Assembly: GCA_963747535.1 (NCBI GenBank)
Contig: CAVVFX010000020.1
Span: 248,001-312,000 of the forward strand
Direction: 5' to 3'
Origin: CAVVFX01 sp963747535
GTDB taxonomy: Bacteria; Acidobacteriota; Terriglobia; Bryobacterales; Bryobacteraceae
DNA length: 64,000 nucleotides
Part shown: positions 51,737 through 60,645 of the stretch, one piece after another
Layout: each line of letters starts with the position of its first letter
Position numbering within the stretch: the stretch's first letter is position 1
Made by a program: the position numbers and the translations under genes
The notes under the pieces: generated by a model
Told to the model about the DNA's origin: nothing
The model's input: the letters and a program-made list of their open reading frames with translations, nothing else
The model's database searches: none

Positions 51737-52150
51737 GTGTATCTAACAACCGCCCTCAATTTATTTTGGGTCTTGCTGGCTGCCTCAGTTTTCAGTGTTT
51801 TGATCCTGGGTCATACCGGTCACGGGCCGTGTCTCCCTCGGAGGGGTGCATGGCGCCGTTTTTTCGCCGTAGCTATCACAGTACTGGCGTTGTTTCCGTG
51901 CATCTCGGTGAGTGACGATCTCGCCGGATTTGCCCGGTTGAATCCGGGCAGGCAGCCCGATTCTTCAGCCGTAGATCCGGTGTCGGTACAGTTTGCCAGC
52001 CTGCTGCAGTCGCTTGAGCAAATTCAGGTATCCGAAGTCTTCACGTTGGTTTTATCTCTCTTTTTTCTTGAACTCGTTACACTCTCCTGCTACGAATTCC
52101 GCGGGCTGCTGCTTCCTGCGCTCCAGGGCCGCGCTCCCCCCTTGGCCTAG
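51737..52150 (+). CDS. Small membrane protein preceding the third RND cluster
   Basis: About 137 residues if started at GTG 51737; the frame is open back to TTG 51641. Three hydrophobic segments are visible: ALNLFWVLLAASVFSVLIL, FFAVAITVLALFPCISVSDD and VFTLVLSLFFLELVTL. The segment FPCISVSDDL with basic residues around the first loop matches an unnamed small membrane protein type often seen beside efflux genes in Acidobacteriota (recalled pattern, not checked). Function unknown. It is the first gene of the plus-strand cluster. Confidence 0.55.
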   Translation: MYLTTALNLFWVLLAASVFSVLILGHTGHGPCLPRRGAWRRFFAVAITVLALFPCISVSDDLAGFARLNPGRQPDSSAVDPVSVQFASLLQSLEQIQVSEVFTLVLSLFFLELVTLSCYEFRGLLLPALQGRAPPLA

Positions 52151-52295
52151 GTCCCTTTTTCTCTGTTGATGGCATTGAATCAGAAGGATTGAGTGACTGC
52201 GCGGCGCCTTTGGTCGGGTGCGCCCGTTCTGCCTCGGCGCGGTGGGGGATTTGAGAACACAGGACCAAAAGCGGCGCGAGTTAGGAGGCAATTCG

Positions 52296-53666
52296 ATGAA
52301 CACGCATCGGGAAAAGAACGAAGAGGTAGTTGCAAAATCCGACCTACGTCGGCGAAACCGCCGGCGCCACCCCTGCAAGTCCCGGGTTTGCATCGGTCGG
52401 GCAGTCGCTTTCGCGTGCATCGGTTGCTTGCGGCCGAATTTTGCAACGACCTCTCTCCAGAAACTGCGACCAAACCTTGCTCGCGGCTGCCAGGGCGTAA
52501 GCTTCCGACACATTGGACCGCGGCCTGCCCCGCGGTTAGCGGCTGACGTCTGTCTGGCAGCGATACTGGCGCTCATGCTTTGCGGGTGTGAGTCTAAGGG
52601 TGCGGGAAGGATAATCGATACCAACGACCAACCGAAGATTGTCGAGGCATCGGATGCCAGTGTGGTCCAGGTGCCACATCCAGAGCGGTTTCCGCTTGTA
52701 CCTGTCGAGCTTCGGAACGAGACCGATGAGCTGAAGGTTACCGGCACAGTTTCGCCCGACGTCAGCCTCGCGGTCCCAGTGGGCGCGTTGGTGAGCGGCC
52801 GGGTTTCCGAGATCAGGGCGCGGCTTGGTGATTCGGTCCATCAGGGCGATGTCTTGTTAATCGTGAATAGCCCCGACCTCGCTGTGGCGTTCCAGGACTA
52901 TCAGAAATTCAAGGCCGACGAGGCTCTCTCCAGGAGTCAATTGGAGCGGGCCCAACTTCTCTACGACCACGGGGCAATGGCCAGGAAGGATGTGGAGATC
53001 GTGGAGGAAGTTTACACCAAAGCGCAGGTGGACACCCGCGTGACCGCCGAACGCATCCGGCTGTTGGGCGGCGACCCCGACCGGGTGTCTCATACGTTTC
53101 AGATTCGGGCTCCGGCCACCGGCGTGATCACCGAGCAGAATGTGACGGCCACATCTACGGTAAAGACTCCCGACAACCAGCCCAACCTGTTCACTATCTC
53201 GGACCTGTCAACCGTGTGGGTGCTGTGCGATGTCTTCGAAAACAACCTGGCGCAGGTCAAACTCGGCGAAACAGCGCAGGTGCAACTTAACGCATATCCC
53301 GAACGCTTGTTCGATGGGCAGATCAGCAACATCTCTAGCCTGCTCGACCCCGCTACCCGAACCGCGAAAGTTCGGGTCGTGCTTAAGAATCCCAGCGGAA
53401 TTCTGCGTCCAGGGATGTTTGCGACGGTCACTTTTTTTTCGCCCGGAGGCCAAAAGCGTGCGTTTGTCCCTGCTACTGCTGTTTTACGTCTGCATGACAG
53501 AGACTGGGTATTTGTGCCGGAGGGCGGCCACTTTCGGCGAATTGAAATTCACACAGCCGCCGTTACCAAAGACGGATTCCAGCGAGTGGTGTCCGGTATC
53601 GACCCCGGCATGAAAGTAGTGAAGTACGCTCTGCAGTTTTCCAGCACCGCTGACAACAACAGTTGA
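52296..53666 (+). CDS. RND periplasmic adaptor (copy 3) with repeat-derived N-terminal extension
   Basis: 456 residues from ATG 52296, which follows a textbook AGGAGG ribosome-binding site. Residues 1-55 are largely encoded by a palindromic repeat (52321-52454) and read as Arg/Cys-rich filler (SDLRRRNRRRHPCKSRVC). The lipoprotein-type leader appears only afterwards (AADVCLAAILALMLCGC, about residues 83-99). The mature adaptor is complete: VPVGALVSGRVSEIRARLGD, a coiled-coil hairpin, IRAPATGVITEQNVTATSTV, VWVLCDVFENNLAQVKLGE and FVPATAVLRLHDRDWVFVPE. No alternative standard start exists between the repeat and the leader. Export may therefore be impaired, or an unrecognised start is used. It is followed 6 bases later by the RND gene. 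Confidence 0.85.
   Translation: MNTHREKNEEVVAKSDLRRRNRRRHPCKSRVCIGRAVAFACIGCLRPNFATTSLQKLRPNLARGCQGVSFRHIGPRPAPRLAADVCLAAILALMLCGCESKGAGRIIDTNDQPKIVEASDASVVQVPHPERFPLVPVELRNETDELKVTGTVSPDVSLAVPVGALVSGRVSEIRARLGDSVHQGDVLLIVNSPDLAVAFQDYQKFKADEALSRSQLERAQLLYDHGAMARKDVEIVEEVYTKAQVDTRVTAERIRLLGGDPDRVSHTFQIRAPATGVITEQNVTATSTVKTPDNQPNLFTISDLSTVWVLCDVFENNLAQVKLGETAQVQLNAYPERLFDGQISNISSLLDPATRTAKVRVVLKNPSGILRPGMFATVTFFSPGGQKRAFVPATAVLRLHDRDWVFVPEGGHFRRIEIHTAAVTKDGFQRVVSGIDPGMKVVKYALQFSSTADNNS
52321..52454. repeat. Palindromic repeat, family P, inside the adaptor reading frame
   Basis: The arms GAGGTAGTTGCAAAATCCG (from 52323) and CGAATTTTGCAACGACCTC (ending about 52452) are inverted repeats with few mismatches. 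The core contains GCGAAACCGCCGGCGCCACC followed by CTGCAAGTC and GTCGCTTTCGC. The core aligns with 57834-57964 over about 100 bases. It overlaps codons about 9-53 of the adaptor. Confidence 0.8.
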
Positions 53667-53672
53667 CCCGAA

Positions 53673-56600
53673 ATGATCCGCGCCCTCGTTGACTTCGCGT
53701 TACACAACCAACTCATCGTCATCTGTCTTGGCGTACTCCTCCTGATCTGGGGGGTGATTTCATTTGAGCAGCTTCCGATAGAAGCCTATCCTGACGTAGC
53801 CAACGTCTGGGTGCAGGTGATTACGCAGTGGCCCGGCCATGCGGCGGAGGAAGTAGAGCAACTCGTCACCATTCCGCTGGAAACGCAGGTGAATGGTGTT
53901 GCCCAGGTCACCAACATCCGCTCGACTACGATTTTCGGACTTTCCGTGGTGACGTTGATCTTCGAAGATAGCGCCGACACGACGGGTTTCCCGCCAACAG
54001 GTGCTGGAGAAAATCTCGCAGGCTGACTTGCCGCAGAATCTGCAGCCGGTTCTGGGTCCGGACTACAGTCCCGTCGGGCAGATTTACTTCTACACGTTGA
54101 AGAGCACCAATCCCCGCGTCGACCTGATGGAACTGAAGTCGATTGAGGACTGGTTCCTGGAAAAGCAGTTCAAGACCGTGCCGAATGTGGTTGACGTGTC
54201 CAGCTTCGGCGGGATCACACGCGAATACCAGGTGCAGCTGGATCCCAACAAACTGGTGGCGTACGGTTTGAGTATCGCGCAAGTGGAACAGGCGCTGGCC
54301 GCGAACAATATCAACGCGGGCGGAGGATTCATCGAGCACGGGGTCGCAGGCTTTCAACATTCGTGCGGTCGGCTTGATGACCAGTACGGATGACATCGGA
54401 GCGACGGTGCTCAAGGCGCAGAATGGCACGCCGGTGCGGGTGCGCGATATCGCGATAGTATCGCAGGGTCCAAAGGTTCGCCTGGGGCAGCTCGGAAGAG
54501 CCATACGGCGCGAGAACGGAGAGGTCGAGGATAACGCCGATGTGGTGGAAGGAATCGTGCTGCTGCGCAAAGGTGCGCAGGCTGATTCGACGCTCGAATC
54601 CCTGCACGCCAAGGTCAAGGAGTTGAACGCACATCTGTTGCCGCCGGGCGTCCGGATCGTCCCGCACCTCGATCGGAGCGATCTGGTCCATCTTACTGTG
54701 CATACGGTGCTGCACAATCTGACCGAGGGCATCCTGCTGGTGGTAGTGATCCTGCTGATATTCCTGGGGAGCCTGCGGTAGTTCATTAGTCGTCGCGATT
54801 ACCATTCCGTTTTCGCTTTTGTTCGCCGCGATTCTACTGCAGCTTTCGGGAATTCCGGCCAATCTTCTTTCGCTGGGCGCTCTGGATTTCGGGATGGTGG
54901 TGCGATGGCGCGGTGGTGATGGTCGAGAACATCCTGCGCCACGTTAGCCACCGCGGGCGGGATGACGCCGAGCATGCCGGAAACCATCCGCACAGCTGCA
55001 CATGAAGTTCAACGGCCGGTGTTCTATTCGATCGCGATTATCATCGTTTCCTATCTGCCGATTTTTACCCTACAGCGGGTTGAGGGGCGTCTGTTCAAAC
55101 CGATGGCGTGGACGGTCGCGTTCGCGTTGTTGGGCGCATTGATCTTCGCCATGCTGATCGCTCCGGTGCTGTGCAGTTTCTTGTTCCGTAGGGGCACCAA
55201 GGAATGGAGGAACCCGATTCTCGACCTTTCTGACCCGCCAGTACGCCAGGAATCTAGGGTGGTGCCTGGCGCATAAGGCTCTCACCATGACCGGTGTCTG
55301 CCTGCTGCTGGCCTCGAGCTTCTACCTGGCCTTCTCGGGACTGATCGGCTCCGAGTTCCTGCCGCATCTCGACGAAGGTGCAATCTGGGCGCGCGGAACG
55401 CTGGCATCGAGCACTGGCCCTACGGACGGTATCGCAGTCGCCAATCAGGCGAGGCGGATTCTCGCGACCTTCCCGGAAGTCACCGCAGGTGGTTTCCCAG
55501 GTGGGACGTCCGGATGACGGTACCGATCCCACGGGTTTTTTCAACACCGAATACTTCGTGGACCTGAAGCCGCACAGCGAATGGCGCCCGCAGTTCAAAA
55601 CCAAGGAAGAGCTGATTGCGGCGATGGATGAGAAACTGGAGAAAATCCCGGGAACACTATGGAATTTCTCCCAGCCGATTTCCGACAACATGGAGGAAGC
55701 CGTCAGCGGCGTCAAAGGTGAACTGGCGGTCAAGCTGTTTGGCATCGGACCTCAAGACGCTGGAAGCCACCGGCGACAAGATCGTCAGCGTGATGAACAA
55801 GATTCCGGGTGTCGCCGATCTTGGCATTTTTCGTGTGATCGGCCAACCCAACGTGAACCTGATTATCGATCGGGAAAAAACCGACCGGTACGGCATCAAT
55901 GTGGCTGATGTTCAGGACGCGGTGGAAACCGCGGTCGGTGGGAAACCGGTGTCGCAGATCCTGCAGGGAGAGCAGAAATACGACCTGGTAGTCCGGTACC
56001 AGCCACCGTTCCGCTCTACGGTCGAAGAAATCAAGGATATCCGCATTGTTGCCCCGTCGGGCGAGAGAGTGTCCTTGGGTCAATTGTGCGACGTCCGGGT
56101 AGAGGATGGAGCGTCGATGATTTACCGTGAAGACAATTCGCGCTACATCGCCATCAAATACAGCGTCCGCGGGCGCGACTTGGGCACCACCGTCGAGCAG
56201 GCGATCGATGTCGTGACCAGGCAGGTCAGATTGCCGGAAGGCTACTACCTCAACTGGGCCGGTGAATACGAGAGCCAGAAACGCGCCAACAAGCGGCTGG
56301 CGGTGATCGTGCCGATTACGCTGCTATTGATCTACCTGATCCTTTATTCAATGTTCAATTCGTTCAAATGGGCGACGTTGATTGTGCTGAGCCTGGCGCT
56401 TGCGCCGATCGGTGGTTTGTATGCGTTGTTTCTCACCCATACTGCGTTCAGCGTCTCGTCGGGCGTCGGGTTTCTGGCGTTGTTCGGCGTTGCGGTTCAA
56501 AGCGGCGTGATCCTCGTCGAATACATCAATCAGTTGCGCGCTCGTGGCCATGCGATTCGCGAAGCCATCGTCGAGGGATCGATCCTTCGGTTACGTCCGG

Positions 56601-56809
56601 TGATGATGACCATGCTGGTAGCGGCCCTGGGGTTGCTGCCGGCCGCGATGTCGCACGGCATCGGATCGGATGCTCAGCGGCCTTTCGCTATCGTGATTGT
56701 GGGCGGATTGATGGCGACGCTGTTGATGAGCGTGTTCGTTCTGCCGACTTTGTACATGTGGTTCGCCGGCGAGCGCGACTTGCTTCCGAAGCGGGAGGAG
56801 GAATTATAA
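53673..56809 (+). pseudogene. CusA/CzcA-family RND transporter (copy 3), heavily frame-disrupted
   Basis: It starts MIRALVDFALHNQLIVICLG and ends ERDLLPKREEEL, covering a full HME-RND pump in at least nine frame segments. Breaks lie near 53988, 54343, 54780, 54903, 54958, 55219, 55482 and 55742. After each, the expected family sequence resumes in another frame (for example QQVLEKISQADLPQN, TRQYARNLGWCLAHK, then QVVSQVGRPDDGTD). From 55743 to the end (SDLKTLEATGDKIVSVMNKI to the stop) the frame is open. Each lesion is a small indel. It cannot encode a single functional pump as given. It is 6 bases after the adaptor gene and followed by an intact aldolase gene. Confidence 0.88.
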
Positions 56810-56869
56810 GCCATTCTGGTTCGCTCCTCGGACCACTTGGACCGTGGTACAAGTGGATGGATAGCTACG

Positions 56870-57559
56870 ATGACAAAAGAACAGGTTCAGGCGCGCATTG
56901 AAGAGATCGGTGTTATCCCGGCTGTGCGCTTATCCTCGGCCGAGGACGCTCTGTTTGCCGCTGAGGCAGTCTGCAGTGCCGGAATCCCCATCGTCGAAGT
57001 GACCATGACGGTGCCCGGTGCGCTCGACGTTATTGCCACTTTGATCGACAGTAACCCCCAACTGATCGTGGGCGCAGGCACAGTCTTCGATACGGAAACA
57101 GCCCGCCGTTGTCTGGGCGCGGGTGTCACGTTTCTGACCAGCACCGGCCTCGACTTCGAGATCCTTGAACTGGCGCACAAAGAAAAAGTCCTGGTGTTCC
57201 CCGGCGTGTTGACGCCGACGGAAGTCCACGCCGCGACCAAAGCGGGCTGCCAGCTCGTCAAGGTGTTCCCCTGCGCGCAGATGGGTGGCGCCGCTTACAT
57301 CCGCGCGTTAAAGGCGCCCTTCCCGGACGTTTCGATGATTGCATCCGGCGGCGTGATGCAGCAAAACGCGGCCGAATTCATTCGCGCTGGCGCGGCCGCG
57401 ATCGGTGTCGGCCAGCATCTGATCCCCCAAAAAGCGATCGACTTGCGAGAGTCCGGCTGGATTCGAGAACTGGCGCACAGATATATCAACATCGTGAAAG
57501 ACGCCCGCGCGATCGCATTCAAGGGGACACACGGCGGCGAGTCGCGTTCTCACAGGTAA
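56870..57559 (+). CDS. eda: KDPG/KHG aldolase (copy 2)
   Basis: A 229-residue aldolase from ATG 56870 (MTKEQVQARIEEIGVIPAVR), paralogous to 44761-45420 along its whole length. Motifs are VEVTMTVPGALDV, IVGAGTVFDTETAR, FLTSTGLDFEILEL, LVKVFPCAQMGGAAYIRALK with the Schiff-base Lys, and MIASGGVMQQ. It lies 60 bases after the disrupted third RND gene, the same gene order as in the other cluster. The frame is intact although the pump gene before it is not. It catalyses reversible cleavage of KDPG or 4-hydroxy-2-oxoglutarate to pyruvate plus an aldehyde. Confidence 0.92.
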   Translation: MTKEQVQARIEEIGVIPAVRLSSAEDALFAAEAVCSAGIPIVEVTMTVPGALDVIATLIDSNPQLIVGAGTVFDTETARRCLGAGVTFLTSTGLDFEILELAHKEKVLVFPGVLTPTEVHAATKAGCQLVKVFPCAQMGGAAYIRALKAPFPDVSMIASGGVMQQNAAEFIRAGAAAIGVGQHLIPQKAIDLRESGWIRELAHRYINIVKDARAIAFKGTHGGESRSHR

Positions 57560-57708
57560 ACAAATCCGGCCAATCTGAGCCTATTTTTCGCTTTTCGGCC
57601 ACTTGACACTGCGTGGTCGCCGGTGAGCTCTCACCCTGAGTCTGCTGCGACCCGCACCCAAAGAACGAGATTATCTGGCCCAACCCATGACTTGGTTGGC
57701 CGGAAGTT

Positions 57709-57989
57709 CTCTGCGTCTTCCTCTGCGGCTCGGCGCCTCCGCGGTCATCTTGAACGCCAGGTCCGGCCAGCCCACCTGCCGGAGGCCCCCGCCTATATGT
57801 CAGCTCCAGCGCTGAACCTCATCGCAGAGGCGTCGGTCGTGAGAAAAAATCGGCCAAGACAGGCGAAACCGCCTGCGCCACCTTTGCAAGTCCACTGTTT
57901 GCTGTGGTGGGGCAGGCGCTTTCGCCTGCTAATGCCGCCTACGGCCGATTTTTTCTCACGACCGCCGAGCCGCGGAGGAAGACGCAGAG
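57709..57989. repeat. Nested inverted-repeat element (family P core plus outer arms)
   Basis: The outer arms 57709-57735 and 57963-57989 are inverted repeats with one mismatch in 27 (starting CTCTGCGTCTTCCTCTGCGG). Inside, CGGTCGTGAGAAAAAATCGG plus CC (57834-57855) pairs perfectly with 57943-57964. The core GCGAAACCGCCTGCGCCACC followed by GCAGGCGCTTTCGCCTGC forms a further imperfect palindrome. The core matches 52321-52454. The 575-base gap 57560-58133 holds no gene. Confidence 0.85.
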
Positions 57990-58133
57990 TATGATGGGGC
58001 TCCGGATTGGCCACCCATCGAATGGCCACGATCGGTGAGAGAAATGACTGAAAAAGAAATGGTTGTCCTGGTATTCTGCCATTTCCAACATTAGCCGGTT
58101 TTCGGTGACGCGCGTCCTATTTACACTGAAACC

Positions 58134-59075
58134 ATGCTTTACTTGACGGAACAAGATGTCCTTCGGGCGCTCGATATGCCGCGGGCCATCCAACTGATGC
58201 GCGAGGCTTTTGCGGGACTTGCGGCCGGACGCGTGGTCAATCACCCGCGGCGGCGCCTGATTCTGCCCAACGGCTCGGTGCTCCATTACATGGCAGCCGG
58301 TAACGAGGGCTACTACGGCGCCAAGGTCTATTCCAGCAACCCGAAAACCGGAGCGCACTTCCTGTTTCTCCTCTATTCCTCGGCCGACGCCACGCCTCTC
58401 GCTATCATCGAGGCGAATTATCTGGGGCAGATCCGTACTGGAGCAGCCAGTGGCTACGCCACCGATGTCTTGGCCCGTCAGGACGCGCAGGTACTTGGGG
58501 TGATTGGGAGCGGATTCCAGGCCGAAACGCAGGTCGCGGCCATCGCCGCCGTCCGCAACCTCACCGGGATCCGCGTCTGGAGCCGGAAAGCCGGCCGCCG
58601 GGAAGCTTTTGCGGCCAAACTGCGGGAGCAGGGATTTTCCGGAGTAGTAGTCGCCGAATCCGCTGAAGCCGTAGTGCGCCACGCCGATATCCTGGTAACG
58701 GCTACCAATGCCAAGGATCCGGTATTCGACGCCGCTTGGGTCTCGCCCGGCACGCACATTAACGCGACCGGATCGAATCAGGCCCGGCGCCGCGAGCTTC
58801 CCCCGGAGATCCTGGGCCGCGCAGCCGTGGTCGCCGTAGATTCAAAAGAACAGGCGGAAATGGAGTCCGGCGACCTTCTGCTTGCCCGCGCTGCCGGTAT
58901 ATGGAATGGCGAAAACCTGGTGGAACTTCAGGATGTCAGCGGACGGCCCGAGCCCGGCGCGATCACCATCTTTAAGTCCAACGGGTTGGCGATCGAGGAT
59001 GTAGTTGCTGCCGGCTGGGTGTATGAAAGAAGTTGTCAGTCGCCTCGCCGTGTCGAACTGCCGGCCGACAACTGA
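58134..59075 (+). CDS. Ornithine cyclodeaminase / mu-crystallin family protein
   Basis: A 313-residue NAD(P)-binding protein. The N-terminal substrate-domain opens MLYLTEQDVLRALDMPRAIQ, with the conserved RRRLILPNGSVLHYMAAG region and a Lys at YYGAKVYSSNP. The Rossmann fold has VLGVIGSGFQAETQVAA (about 120-136), DILVTATNAKDPVFD and GTHINATGSNQARRRELP. Family members are ornithine cyclodeaminases, alanine dehydrogenases, or imine/ketimine reductases; which applies is not readable here. It is a single gene after the palindromic repeat. The convergent small zinc-ribbon gene ends 7 bases after it. Confidence 0.9.
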   Translation: MLYLTEQDVLRALDMPRAIQLMREAFAGLAAGRVVNHPRRRLILPNGSVLHYMAAGNEGYYGAKVYSSNPKTGAHFLFLLYSSADATPLAIIEANYLGQIRTGAASGYATDVLARQDAQVLGVIGSGFQAETQVAAIAAVRNLTGIRVWSRKAGRREAFAAKLREQGFSGVVVAESAEAVVRHADILVTATNAKDPVFDAAWVSPGTHINATGSNQARRRELPPEILGRAAVVAVDSKEQAEMESGDLLLARAAGIWNGENLVELQDVSGRPEPGAITIFKSNGLAIEDVVAAGWVYERSCQSPRRVELPADN

Positions 59076-59081
59076 CGACTC

Positions 59082-59309
59082 CTACTCCTGCACCGGCGCC
59101 TGCTGCTCGATGTCCCGCCACGCGCTGATCTTCAGGCGGCGGCAAACCCAGCACAGGTCGTCGTGGGACGACGGGCTCCCGGGAGAACCGCAAACCACGC
59201 AGCGAGAAGGCGCTTTGGCTTTGTCCGGAACGATCGAGGCCTTTGCGTTCGCCAGAATCTCGATGGGAACCACCGGTTCGGATTTGGGTTGCGGCTTCCG
59301 TTTTGTCAT
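59082..59309 (-). CDS. Small zinc-ribbon-like protein
   Basis: 75 residues from ATG 59309 (MTKRKPQPKSEPVV); the longer frame starts at 59339. Two CxxC pairs, CVVCGSP and LCWVCRRLK, separated by about 15 residues, would bind one zinc ion. The basic N-terminus could touch nucleic acid. No named family. It lies on the minus strand with the following small zinc-ribbon gene (59373-59567), probably transcribed together. Confidence 0.6.
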   Translation of the reverse strand: MTKRKPQPKSEPVVPIEILANAKASIVPDKAKAPSRCVVCGSPGSPSSHDDLCWVCRRLKISAWRDIEQQAPVQE

Positions 59310-59372
59310 GCTATCTATACGATAAGTCAAACGCAGCATGGTTACAAGGTAGTCAAATTAGATCGGGAAATC

Positions 59373-59567
59373 TCATGCTGCTTCCCGGTAGGTCAGTACT
59401 ACTGCGACGTCGAGCGTCGAATGGCACCGCGGGCATTTCTGTCCTGGTACGACGCGGGGCATTTTCTTGACTGTTTCGACGCGGGCGGGGACGTTATGGG
59501 TGCAAATCGGGCAGTGCACCAGGTCTGTCAGATTAGAATTGTCGATAACGCTGATTTGGCTCGGCAT
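59373..59567 (-). CDS. Small double-CxxC protein
   Basis: About 64 residues from ATG 59567 (the frame opens at 59582). CPICTHNVP and KCPRCHSTLD provide four cysteines for a zinc ribbon of the type seen in short stand-alone rubredoxin-like proteins. Function unknown. It lies 63 bases upstream of the other zinc-ribbon gene on the same strand. Confidence 0.6.
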   Translation of the reverse strand: MPSQISVIDNSNLTDLVHCPICTHNVPARVETVKKMPRVVPGQKCPRCHSTLDVAVVLTYREAA

Positions 59568-59623
59568 GGGGTCGTGTCGCAACCTCCATGCCTAAAGATG
59601 CACGACAATGACCAAAGGTTTAA

Positions 59624-59924
59624 GAAAGTTTCGTGTGCGCGACACAAAAGTGGGGCGGACCCCTGGTCCGCTGCCGACCCCCAGGTCGGCTCGTTTAGCG
59701 CTCAGTGCAAGCTCTTGCAGCCCTGGATCGATCGCCTCCTGGATGCAATTCGCACGGGTCCCTTCTACCTTCACCAGCCAGCCGTTGCCGATCAGGTCGT
59801 AGAGGCCTTACTTTACAACATGGGCAAGGGATCTGCGTCTGTAAGTACGAGGTACGCTCAGATTTGTTCGACTGGCGTGAACTTCGGCGGCTCCCCCCTT
59901 TCAGTGCATCCGAAAGTTTCGTGT
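59624..59924 (+). mobile_element. REP-associated tyrosine transposase (RAYT) remnant with family W repeat
   Basis: In the frame at 59712-59830 the codons read LLQPWIDRLLDAIRTGPFYL and then HQPAVADQVVEALLYNMGKG. This is the region just before the HxH motif in Y1/RAYT-type transposases. The HUH motif and everything after it are missing. At 59650-59695 lies GTGGGGCGGACCCCTGGTCC, related to the family W repeats. A 13-base perfect direct repeat (GAAAGTTTCGTGT) bounds the segment at 59624-59636 and 59912-59924. The gap 59583-59950 holds no intact gene. Confidence 0.6.
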
Positions 59925-59950
59925 AACTACCTGGGCGTCTGCAGTCTGTG

Positions 59951-60634
59951 TTACGTGATCAGATCGCACCAACGGCCGAAAACGTGGGCCGCAATCTCGC
60001 CCATCCGGGTCCCGTGCGCCTCGGGGTCAATCGGGCCCTCGGCCTCCCGGAGATCCCCGCAATTCAAATCCTCCCGAACCCACGACGCAATGATCTCCGG
60101 CGTAACCTCGGGATGAAATTGCAGGCCGTAGAGATTCGACCCGCACCGAAACGCCTGCTGGGCGCAAAGCTCGCTCTCCGCCAGCCACTCGGCTCCCGGA
60201 GGCAGCCGGAATGTCTCGCCGTGCCATTGAAATACCGTCTCCACGGGCTGCAATCCTCGAAACAGAGGATCGCTCAGGGCAGCGTCTCTCAGCCGGATCG
60301 GGTACCAGCCAACCTCTTTGCGTCCCATGGAGTATACCTGCGCCCCCAGGCATCTGGCGAGAAGCTGCGCGCCCAGGCAAACGCCCAGCACCGGAACTCC
60401 GCCGGCAATGGCGCGCGTAATGTAGCGTTCCTCCTGTCGCAGCCAGGGTAAGGAATCATTGACTGACATCGGTCCGCCCATGCTGATCACGGCCTGCGCC
60501 TGTTCGACCGGCAGATCCCCTTCCGGCAGTTGCCAGAGGTCCACATAGCGCCACTCGACTCCGCGCCCGTCCAGCGTCTGCGCGATCCGGCCTGCCGGTT
60601 CAAATGGAACGTGTCGGAAGACCAGAACCGGCAT
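59951..60634 (-). CDS. Class I glutamine amidotransferase (GMP synthase-like)
   Basis: A 227-residue protein opening MPVLVFRHVPFEPAGRIAQT. The nucleophile elbow GVCLGAQLLA has Cys at about residue 85, with the His-Glu pair in GLQFHPEVTPEI (about 170). All three catalytic residues are present. AVISMGGPMSVND and VFQWHGETFRLPPGA are typical of stand-alone GATase1 proteins such as YfeJ/GuaA-like enzymes. Partner synthetase and substrate unknown. It lies 11 bases downstream of the amidase gene on the minus strand and may be co-transcribed with it. Confidence 0.9.
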   Translation of the reverse strand: MPVLVFRHVPFEPAGRIAQTLDGRGVEWRYVDLWQLPEGDLPVEQAQAVISMGGPMSVNDSLPWLRQEERYITRAIAGGVPVLGVCLGAQLLARCLGAQVYSMGRKEVGWYPIRLRDAALSDPLFRGLQPVETVFQWHGETFRLPPGAEWLAESELCAQQAFRCGSNLYGLQFHPEVTPEIIASWVREDLNCGDLREAEGPIDPEAHGTRMGEIAAHVFGRWCDLIT

Positions 60635-60645
60635 GCCGATGGAAA

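Noticed and set aside
52052..52747. A 231-codon minus-strand frame over the third adaptor start
   Set aside because: Its sequence is a read-through of the palindromic repeat and antisense adaptor codons.
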